Of a stretch of 12,103 nucleotides of DNA, positions 7,501 through 12,103 are shown in pieces. A program made the translations under genes and the position numbers. The DNA is from an uncultured Clostridium sp. (lineage in GTDB: Bacteria; Bacillota; Clostridia; Clostridiales; Clostridiaceae): assembly GCA_934777095.1 (NCBI GenBank), contig CAKVNP010000024.1, positions 1 through 12,103 on the forward strand, written 5' to 3'. Below the pieces are notes generated by a model, which saw only the letters and a program-made list of their open reading frames with translations, searched no databases and had not been told where the DNA came from. Every line of letters starts with the position of its first letter. The stretch's first letter is position 1.

Positions 7501-9099
7501 TTCTCTAATAGCATCTATTGGTGGATTCGTAACTTGGGCAAATAATTCTTTGAAATAATTAAATAGCGGCTGTGCTTTTTCTGATAATACTGCAAGAGGT
7601 GTGTCTATTCCCATAGATGCAATTGGCTCATGTTGGTTTTGTGCCATTTGAAATAAGCTAATGTTCATATCTTCATAGCCATAGCCAAATACTTTTTGAT
7701 ATTTATGAAGTGATTCTTTGTCCATGAATTTATTGACATAATTAGCTATTTCTATATCCTTAAGATGTGTTAAATTTTCTTCAAGCCATTCTTTATATGG
7801 ATGCTCATTGATATATTCTTTTTTTACTTCCTCATCTTCTAATAACTTTCCTGCCACTGTGTCTACTAATAATATTTTTCCTGGAGACAGTCTATCTTTC
7901 TTGATTATTCTTTCTTCTTCAATATTAAGTGCTCCTGTTTCTGATGAAAGAATTAAAAATCCATCATTAGTCACATAATATCTAGATGGTCTTAAGCCAT
8001 TTCTATCTAAACATGCACCTATTTTATCACCATCGGTAAATACAATTGATGCTGGTCCATCCCATGGCTCCATCATTGTAGAATTATATTTATAAAAAGC
8101 TCTCTTATCTTCAGCAATATATTTTGATCTTTCCCATGGTTCTGGAATAAGCATAAGCATAATTCTTGCTAAATCCCGGCCACCCATATATAAAAACTCA
8201 AGAACATTGTCTAAAGTAGCTGAATCTGAACCTTCCTTATTAATTATAGGTAATACATCCCTTAATCTTTCATTAAATACCTTAGAAGTGAGAGAACCCT
8301 CTCTAGAATAAATCTTATTTACATTTCCCCTTAAAGTATTAATTTCTCCATTATGAACTATCATTCTATTAGGATGTGCTCTTTCCCAGCTAGGAAATGT
8401 ATTGGTAGAATATCTTGAATGTACCATTGCTAAAGCTGTTGTCATATCTTCATCCTGCAGATCTAAATAGAATTTCTTTACCTGCGTTGAAACAAGCATT
8501 CCTTTATAAACAATAGTTTTAGCAGAAAGTGATACTATATAAAAAGTTTCATTTTTAATTTCTTCTAAGCCATTTATTTTCTTTTCAATCTGCCTTCTTA
8601 GAATATAAAGCTCTCTTTCAAAATCCTTTCCTTTTTCAATACCAGTTGGCTTATCCAAAATCAACTGGACAATCTTTGGCATAGCCTTTACTGCTGTTTC
8701 TCCTAAATCGCTGCTATCATAGGGAACATCCCTTACCATCAATATTTTAAATCCTTGGATTTTTGCAATGGCTTCAATATTTTCTAGTATATTTTTTCTG
8801 ATATTTTCAGTCCATGGTAAAAATAAGGATGCTACTGCATATTCTCCTGCAGATGGCAGATTAATATTTTGCTCCTGTGCTATTTTAACAAAGAATTCAT
8901 GAGGAATCTGCAATAAAATTCCTGCTCCATCTCCTGTATTTTCTTCTACCCCTATGCCACCCCTATGTTTTAGGTTAGCTAAAATCTCTAGCGCATCATC
9001 AATTATCTTATGAGATTTTTCACCCTTTATATTAACCACTGCGCCTATTCCACAAGCATCATGCTCAAAGCTTTGACTATATAGCCCTCTATTTTTCAT
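4537..9099 (-). CDS. gltB: Glutamate synthase large subunit (NADPH-GOGAT alpha subunit)
   Basis: This 1520-residue enzyme makes two glutamates from glutamine and 2-oxoglutarate. Domains appear in the usual order. First is a class II amidotransferase whose nucleophile Cys16 (HDACGIG) is exposed by removal of a 15-residue propeptide; it carries the NGEINTLRGN and DRNGLRPSRY glutaminase motifs. Next come the central domain and the FMN-binding synthase barrel (TGAMSYGSIS, GKSNTGEGGED, SGYDGGTGAAP). The 3Fe-4S cysteines are C1125, C1131 and C1136 (CVMMRVCNLDTC). Last is the C-terminal GXGXG beta-helix (GSFIPKGVTLEVEG, GNVALYGATAGQ, GERFAVRNSGA). Two in-frame ATGs compete (9105 and 9099). The GGGGAG ribosome binding site is about 8 bases from the one at 9099 and only 2 from the other, so 9099 is chosen. 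A leader with two hairpins and a CodY-like box precedes it. Confidence 0.97.
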   Translation of the reverse strand: MKNRGLYSQSFEHDACGIGAVVNIKGEKSHKIIDDALEILANLKHRGGIGVEENTGDGAGILLQIPHEFFVKIAQEQNINLPSAGEYAVASLFLPWTENIRKNILENIEAIAKIQGFKILMVRDVPYDSSDLGETAVKAMPKIVQLILDKPTGIEKGKDFERELYILRRQIEKKINGLEEIKNETFYIVSLSAKTIVYKGMLVSTQVKKFYLDLQDEDMTTALAMVHSRYSTNTFPSWERAHPNRMIVHNGEINTLRGNVNKIYSREGSLTSKVFNERLRDVLPIINKEGSDSATLDNVLEFLYMGGRDLARIMLMLIPEPWERSKYIAEDKRAFYKYNSTMMEPWDGPASIVFTDGDKIGACLDRNGLRPSRYYVTNDGFLILSSETGALNIEEERIIKKDRLSPGKILLVDTVAGKLLEDEEVKKEYINEHPYKEWLEENLTHLKDIEIANYVNKFMDKESLHKYQKVFGYGYEDMNISLFQMAQNQHEPIASMGIDTPLAVLSEKAQPLFNYFKELFAQVTNPPIDAIREELMTSTNVYLGAKGNILEDSPVNCRQVEIINPIINNKDLCKIKSLNNNGYKVEIIDSVFKINEGGDALEKALDRICGKALKATLEGTNIIILSDRNISQEAAPIPSLLVVSAVNNYLIRSGVRSKADLILETGEPREVHHFATLLGFGATAVNAYLAYETINELVDEGIVTVDYEQAINNYDKAVNKGITKILSKMGISTIRSYQGAQIFEAVGLSEKMINKYFPNTISRIGGLDVEDIQKEVLVHHDKAFNQRFSRLNFAIDNFGRDKLRMAGEKHLYNPETIHKLQLAARTGDYKLFKEYTELINKQEEGITLRGLMDFNYVEKPLPIEEVESVNSIVKRFKTGAMSYGSISKEAHETLAIAMNRLGGKSNTGEGGEDAERWLKLPNGDSKRSAIKQIASGRFGVTSEYLVNADELQIKIAQGAKPGEGGQLPAEKVYPWIAKTRKSTTGVGLISPPPHHDIYSIEDLAQLIFDLKNANIYADVSVKLVSEGGVGTVAAGVAKAGADVILVSGYDGGTGAAPKTSIQNAGLPWELGLAETHQTLVMNNLRNRVRLETDGKLMTGRDVAIAALLGAEEFGFATAPLVTLGCVMMRVCNLDTCPVGIATQNEELRKRFKGKPEYVMNFMRFIAEDLREYMAKLGFRSIDEMVGRVDKLKKKEHLKSWKAAKVDLSCILNQQPCFSSNETKYNRNKKFDHKLSLSRDNEILEKIKPALEQGQQIKLTMDIKNTDRTFGTILGSEITRTYKSINEDSVWIKCKGTGGQSFGSFIPKGVTLEVEGDINDYVGKGLSGGRIIAYPPKEAKYEASENILIGNVALYGATAGQVFFNGIAGERFAVRNSGAIAVVEGCGAHGCEYMTGGKVVVLGSTGVNFAAGMSGGEAYVFDQDNTFAEKVNKEMVMVEAVSSKEDIEFLKTIISKHKEYTGSKKAAYILNDVNSNIGKFKKVISKDYKAVIEFIKMKKAAGISEEEALKEAFYAKSRAMI

Positions 9100-9135
9100 A
9101 ATCATCTCTCCCCATTAATTATTGTTTATTGCAAA

Positions 9136-9157
9136 AATATGTATTAATCTACATATT
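9136..9157 (-). promoter_or_regulatory. Second leader hairpin before gltB, six-base loop, followed by a T run
   Basis: On the minus strand AATATGTA and TACATATT form a perfect 8-bp stem closing the loop GATTAA, followed by TTTGC. The stem's own last bases extend the T run to five. It could act as a weak terminator or attenuator about 37 bases upstream of gltB. Its loop is almost the same as that of the hairpin at 9175-9206. ANTAR target RNAs are paired hairpins with six-base loops, the second overlapping a terminator. The expected A at loop position 1 and G at position 4 are not present here. Confidence 0.5.
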
Positions 9158-9158
9158 A

Positions 9159-9188
9159 ATTATCACAAATATATTATTAGCGAGTAAA
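9159..9188 (-). promoter_or_regulatory. Possible gltB promoter
   Basis: TTTACT (9188-9183) and GATAAT (9164-9159) are 18 bases apart and score 4/6 and 5/6 against the sigma-A consensus. If used, the -35 box overlaps the right arm of the 13-bp inverted repeat, so a protein bound to that repeat would block it. In such an A/T-rich stretch this could be chance. Read-through from glnA-nitR is the alternative source of gltB transcript. Confidence 0.33.
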
Positions 9189-9206
9189 TAATCTTACTCG
9201 CTAATA
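9175..9206 (-). promoter_or_regulatory. Perfect 13-bp inverted repeat or hairpin between nitR and gltB
   Basis: Arms 9175-9187 and 9194-9206 (TATTAGCGAGTAA and its complement) close a six-base loop, GATTAT on the minus strand. No T run follows on either strand, so it is not a normal intrinsic terminator. It may be the first of a pair of regulatory RNA hairpins (with 9136-9157, 17 bases away), an mRNA-stabilising or processing structure between cistrons, or a DNA operator. It is the longest perfect inverted repeat I found in the intergenic regions. Confidence 0.7.
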
Positions 9207-9217
9207 TCCCCATCATA

Positions 9218-9232
9218 AATTTTCAGCAAAAT
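9218..9232 (-). promoter_or_regulatory. Candidate CodY box upstream of gltB
   Basis: ATTTTGCTGAAAATT on the minus strand matches the CodY consensus AATTTTCWGAAAATT at 13 of 15 positions, including the whole right half. CodY is the GTP- and branched-chain-amino-acid-sensing repressor of Bacillota, and its consensus is shared by clostridia. The site begins four bases after the regulator gene's stop codon and lies about 120 bases upstream of gltB, before the two hairpins. Repression of gltBD in rich nutrition would make sense, but this is inference from one motif in an A/T-rich context. Confidence 0.5.
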
Positions 9233-9236
9233 AACA

Positions 9237-9800
9237 TTATATAGAATATTGAATTATTATATTTCCTGCAACATCTATCATTTTATGTCCTGTATCCATA
9301 CTATTTTTTTGTATATATCTAAAAGCTTCTTTTTCACTAAGCTTTTCTTTTTCCATTAGTATGCCTTTTGCTTTTTCAATTATTTTTCTTTCTTGCATAG
9401 TAGCTTCCAGCCTGCTTACTTTTTCTTTAAGCTTCATTACCTTCTTATTACTTTGACAAATTAGGTCTAAGGAACTAATTAATACCCCTTTTGAGATTGG
9501 ATTACTTATACAGAATATATCCGTTTCCTCTTGTACATAAGTCCGATAGGTTTCATTTACTATTGCTAAAAAGCTGCATTTATCTGATAATGCATCATAA
9601 ATATCTAAAATAGTCATATCTGTAAGCTTATAGCCAATGATAATAATTTCCGGATCTAGACTCATGGTTTTTCTAATAAGATCATTACCTGAATTACATA
9701 CAGCTAATACTCGATATCCAGCATCAGCTATTAACATTTCAATCTTATGTGCGGTATCTAAGTTATGCAGTGCTACAATGACTTCTCTTTGATCATTCAT
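9237..9800 (-). CDS. nitR: ANTAR-domain RNA-binding antiterminator with pseudo-receiver domain (NitR-like)
   Basis: This 187-residue protein has a receiver-like domain (about 5-115), a coiled linker (about 117-135), and a C-terminal ANTAR domain (about 128-185: LEATMQERKIIEKAKGILM, LSEKEAFRYI, IDVA). ANTAR domains bind paired hairpins in nascent RNA and prevent termination. The receiver lacks its key residues. The acidic pair after strand 1 is replaced by LHN (11-13), the phospho-acceptor position after strand 3 is Gly56 (IIIIGYKL), and the Lys before the strand-5 proline is Asn100. It should therefore not work by aspartate phosphorylation and resembles AmiR-type pseudo-receivers. A GTG start at 9812 is possible, but ATG at 9800 has the better-placed AGGGGTGGGG site. 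It lies 21 bases after glnA and upstream of gltBD, like NitR in the solventogenic Clostridium glnA-nitR-glt cluster. The symbol is taken from that cluster. Confidence 0.9.
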   Translation of the reverse strand: MNDQREVIVALHNLDTAHKIEMLIADAGYRVLAVCNSGNDLIRKTMSLDPEIIIIGYKLTDMTILDIYDALSDKCSFLAIVNETYRTYVQEETDIFCISNPISKGVLISSLDLICQSNKKVMKLKEKVSRLEATMQERKIIEKAKGILMEKEKLSEKEAFRYIQKNSMDTGHKMIDVAGNIIIQYSI

Positions 9801-9821
9801 TTTGTACCCCACCCCTATAAC

Positions 9822-11148
9822 TTAATACTTTGATAGGTAATTTTCGATCTCCCATTTATGAACCTGAGTTCTATACTCATCCCACTCTACTTCTTTAGCT
9901 TTAATATAGTATTCAAAAGTATGCTCACCTAAAGTATTTTTTACTAGCTGGCTTTTTCTCATATAGCCAATAGCTTCATGCAAGCTCTCAGGAAGACTAT
10001 CTATATTTTCTTTTTTTCTTTCCTCCTTAGTCATTTCAAATATATTTCTATCTATACATTCAGGAGGTGTTAAATTTTCTTTAATACCTTCTAAGCCTGC
10101 TGCTAAAAGGCATGCCATTACAAGATACGGGTTAGCACTTGGGTCCGGACATCTTAATTCAATTCTAGTTGTTTCTCCCCTGCTTGCAGGAACTCTTACT
10201 AGCGGGCTTCTATTTTTTGCTGACCAAGCAATATATACTGGTGCTTCGTAATCTGGTACCAATCTTTTATAAGAATTTACTAAAGGATTAGTTATTGGTG
10301 CAATTTCTTTGATATGCTTTAGTACACCAGCTATAAAATTATAGGCTATGCCGCTTAATCCATACTTATCATTTTCATCATAAAAAGCATTTATTCCATC
10401 CTTCATTAATGAAATATTAACATGCATCCCTGAACCATTTATTCCATGTATTGGCTTTGGCATAAATGTAGCATATAATCCATGTCTTTGTGCTATTGAT
10501 TTAACTACATATTTAAAAGTAGTTACACCATCAGCTGTAGTAAGCGCATCAGCATATTTAAAATCTATTTCATTCTGACCTGCTGCAACTTCGTGATGAG
10601 AAGCTTCAATTTCAAATCCCATATCCTCTAGTGCTAAAGTCATATCTTCTAGCATTTTCGCCTAAATCAATTGGACCTAAATCAAAATATCCACCTTTAT
10701 CATTAGTATTAAGTGTTGGATTTCCTTTCTCATCAACTTCAAAAAGGAAAAATTCACATTCTGGTCCTACATTCATGCTATATCCCATTGATTCAGCTTC
10801 TTTGATAACCTTCTTTAAAATAAATCTTGGATCTCCTTCAAAAGGTGTGCCATCTGTTCTATATACATCACAGATAAGCCTTGCAACCTTCCCTTGCTGA
10901 GGTCTCCAAGGAAAAATCACAAATGTATCTAAGTTAGGTCTTAAATACATGTCAGATTCCTCAATTCTAACAAATCCGTTTATTGATGACCCATCAAACA
11001 TACACTTATTATCTAAAGCTTTTTCTAATTGACTTTCTGTTATTGCGACATTTTTTAAAGTTCCTAAAATATCAGTAAATTGAAGTCTGATAAATTTAAC
11101 TCCATTTTCTTTTACCATTGATAATATATCTTCTTTTGAATAGTGCAT
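9822..11148 (-). pseudogene. glnA: Glutamine synthetase type I-alpha, interrupted by a 2-nt deletion
   Basis: ATP-dependent synthesis of glutamine from glutamate and ammonia. The N-terminal piece (11148 to about 10645) carries the beta-grasp domain, with [35 protein letters not shown] and GPECEFFLF, and ends its good frame at [11 protein letters not shown]. The C-terminal piece resumes at [19 protein letters not shown] and contains [31 protein letters not shown] and DPSANPYL. Relatives read GENxRRD at the junction, so the missing codon needs two bases (GA) in an AGAAGAGAT context, at about 10644-10645. With them restored the protein is 442 residues, the normal I-alpha length, with no adenylylation insert. 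A TTG at 11172 is in frame, but ATG at 11148 has AGGGGG seven bases upstream and matches the family N-terminus. The deletion may be a true mutation or a sequencing error; everything else is intact and well conserved. Confidence 0.93.
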
Positions 11149-11172
11149 ATAATGTCCCCCTTCTAATTTCAA

Positions 11173-11189
11173 GACTATTGACCATAGCC
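11173..11189 (-). promoter_or_regulatory. Small hairpin in the glnA leader
   Basis: GGCTAT and ATAGTC on the minus strand pair over six positions (one G-U) around the loop GGTCA, about 24 bases before the glnA start codon. There is no T run, so it is not a terminator. It may affect translation or be part of a regulatory RNA, but its five-base loop does not fit the six-base ANTAR target pattern. Confidence 0.35.
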
Positions 11190-11233
11190 AAATAATTCAG
11201 TATTTTGTAAATCTTGTCCATTTTCTTATTAAT

Positions 11234-11262
11234 ATTATATACATAGCTAATATAAATTACAA
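11234..11262 (-). promoter_or_regulatory. Sigma-A type promoter for glnA
   Basis: TTGTAA (11262-11257) and a perfect TATAAT (11239-11234) are separated by 17 bases. The predicted start near 11227 gives a leader of about 78 bases, containing the hairpin at 11173-11189 and the AGGGGG ribosome binding site. This is the best promoter match on the minus strand of the region. Confidence 0.7.
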
Positions 11263-11384
11263 TTTAATTTTTACCAATTCATTACATTTTATTATACTTT
11301 TTTGATTTACTTTTAAATTATCAAATACTATTTAAACACTTTTTGAATAAAACCTTATTATTTTTACTTTTTTATAAATTCAGT

Positions 11385-11398
11385 AATGTTTTAACATT
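11385..11398. repeat. Short inverted repeat upstream of the aspartate kinase promoter
   Basis: AATGTT and AACATT are perfect complements separated by two T residues, about 32 bases upstream of the -35 box of the aspartate kinase promoter. The size and position would suit a dimeric regulator, but palindromes of this length arise by chance in A/T-rich DNA. No regulator is identified. Confidence 0.25.
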
Positions 11399-11429
11399 TG
11401 CGTAATAAGTTATAACAAGGAAATTTTAT

Positions 11430-11458
11430 TTGCAATATTTTTTCTATTTATGTAAAAT
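11430..11458 (+). promoter_or_regulatory. Sigma-A type promoter for the aspartate kinase gene
   Basis: TTGCAA (11430-11435) and TAAAAT (11453-11458) are 17 bases apart. The predicted start near 11465 leaves a leader of about 40 bases, too short to hold a lysine riboswitch. GGGGG at 11493-11497 serves as the ribosome binding site. Confidence 0.6.
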
Positions 11459-11504
11459 ATTTCTTAATAAAGATAAAATTATACAGAATATTGGGGGCTA
11501 AAAA

Positions 11505-12103
11505 ATGAATAGTATAGTAACAAAATTTGGCGGAAGCTCATTAGCTGATGCTAATCAATTCAGAAAGGTAAAGGATATATTTTTTGCTAATAAGTGCAGA
11601 AAATATATAGTTCCTTCCGCACCTGGAAAAAGACATTCTAAGGATTTCAAAATTACTGATCTTCTTTATTTATGTCATGGCCATATAGAATCTGGTATAC
11701 CACTAGATGATGTATTTACTTTAATCTCTGATAGATATATCAATATAGTTAAAGAACTAAATATTGATTTAGATATTGAAGAATATTTAACTATGGTAAA
11801 ACTAGAAATTGAAGCTGGTGCATCTAAAGATTTTGCTGCGAGCCGTGGGGAATATCTAAATGGAATAATTTTAGCAAAATATCTAAATATAGATTTTATA
11901 GATGCCAAAGATGTTATTAAATTTAATAAATATGGTACATTAGATGAACCTGCTACTTATGCAGCTTTAAGAGACAAGCTATCTCAGCATGAAAGAGCAG
12001 TTATTCCTGGATTTTATGGGGCAGATCATTCAGGAAATATTGTAACATTCTCAAGAGGTGGTTCTGATATTACAGGTGCTTTAATTTCTGCCAGCATAAA
12101 TGC
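11505..12103 (+). CDS. lysC: Aspartate kinase, N-terminal part, cut by window edge
   Basis: Phosphorylates aspartate at the entry to lysine, threonine, methionine and diaminopimelate synthesis. The first 199 residues are present. VTKFGGSSLAD (residues 5-15) is the N-terminal phosphate-binding signature KFGGSS. It is followed by VPSAPGKR, the substrate-binding ASRGEYLNG segment (about 111-119), VIPGFYGAD, and the nucleotide-binding FSRGGSDITGALISA near the cut end. The conserved order identifies the amino acid kinase fold. The C-terminal ACT regulatory domains expected of a 400-440 residue monofunctional enzyme lie outside the window. ATG at 11505 is preceded by GGGGG seven bases away. Transcribed divergently from glnA from its own promoter. 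The symbol is by family; clostridial paralogues may be named differently. Confidence 0.93.
   Translation, partial: MNSIVTKFGGSSLADANQFRKVKDIFFANKCRKYIVPSAPGKRHSKDFKITDLLYLCHGHIESGIPLDDVFTLISDRYINIVKELNIDLDIEEYLTMVKLEIEAGASKDFAASRGEYLNGIILAKYLNIDFIDAKDVIKFNKYGTLDEPATYAALRDKLSQHERAVIPGFYGADHSGNIVTFSRGGSDITGALISASIN

Larger units (their letters stand above)
11149..11504. other. Divergent intergenic region between glnA and the aspartate kinase gene
   Basis: This 356-bp stretch is very A/T-rich and has no convincing ORF. It contains the glnA promoter and leader hairpin on the minus strand, the aspartate kinase promoter on the plus strand, and small inverted repeats in the middle (11385-11398, and TTTGAT/ATCAAA arms at 11301-11325). 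I see no lysine riboswitch features, no T-box motif, no GlnR/TnrA site (TGTNAN7TNACA) and no intrinsic terminator in either leader. Confidence 0.8.

Noticed and set aside
9175..9206. Intrinsic terminator separating nitR from gltB
   Set aside because: The stem is excellent, but neither strand has a T run after it.
9801..9821. Antisense RNA gene downstream of glnA, as reported in a solventogenic Clostridium
   Set aside because: The gap between glnA and the next gene is only 21 bases, and I see no sequence there complementary to the glnA start.
10641..10655. Programmed ribosomal frameshift in glnA
   Set aside because: No slippery heptamer or downstream stimulatory structure is evident, glutamine synthetase is not known to use one, and the result would lack the Asp that follows GENxRR in a close relative such as Bacillus subtilis GlnA.
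11301..11325. TTTGAT/ATCAAA inverted repeat in the divergent region
   Set aside because: Arms of six bases with a 13-base spacer are expected by chance in such A/T-rich DNA, and it does not overlap either promoter.
11465..11504. Lysine riboswitch in front of the aspartate kinase gene
   Set aside because: The leader after the predicted start is only about 40 bases, and no lysine aptamer-like helices or terminator are visible in the whole intergenic region.
11149..11504. GlnR/TnrA operator for nitrogen control
   Set aside because: Several TGTAA words occur, but none has a TNACA partner at the required spacing.

Overview
The window is low-GC and A/T-rich at third codon positions. Most genes are preceded by G-rich ribosome binding sites (AGGGGG or GGGGAG types), and the genes are typical of Gram-positive anaerobes: a type I-alpha glutamine synthetase, an ANTAR regulator beside it, a clostridial Lon-like protease and a DUF4003-like protein. 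This points to Bacillota, class Clostridia, probably Clostridium in the broad sense. That placement is inferred from gene content; no rRNA or other marker is present.

Layout. All genes except the last lie on the minus strand. Reading in transcription order, from right to left: a 356-bp divergent intergenic region (11149-11504) carries promoters facing both ways. To its right, on the plus strand, is the start of an aspartate kinase gene cut by the window edge. To its left is a nitrogen-assimilation cluster: glnA (glutamine synthetase, broken here by a frameshift), an ANTAR-domain regulator (NitR-type), gltB and gltD (large and small subunits of NADPH-type glutamate synthase). The cluster closes with a strong intrinsic terminator at 2985-3016. 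A second unit follows: a DUF4003-like protein of unknown function coupled to dinB (DNA polymerase IV), ending in a terminator at about 788-819. The last gene, cut by the left edge, is the N-terminal part of a Lon-like (AAA_32 type) protease homologue.

How the genes work together. GlnA and GltBD form the GS-GOGAT cycle: GlnA makes glutamine from glutamate and ammonia, and GltBD turns glutamine plus 2-oxoglutarate into two glutamates. The ANTAR protein between them is expected to control the cluster by RNA-level antitermination, as proposed for the equivalent glnA-nitR-glt cluster of solvent-producing clostridia. The nitR-gltB gap holds a 13/15 match to the CodY box, a perfect 13-bp hairpin, and a second 8-bp hairpin with an almost identical six-base loop (GAUUAU and GAUUAA). 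It is the most regulation-rich stretch of the window.

Points that stand out: a 2-nt deletion in glnA; an ANTAR regulator whose receiver domain lacks the phospho-acceptor aspartate; paired six-base-loop hairpins before gltB; a Lon-like protein whose ATP-binding P-loop is not recognisable and whose best ribosome binding site faces a TTA codon; and an inverted repeat over the predicted transcription start of the DUF4003-dinB unit. I see no mobile elements, CRISPR arrays, tRNA or rRNA genes. I found no clearly undescribed system; the novelty here is mostly regulatory.
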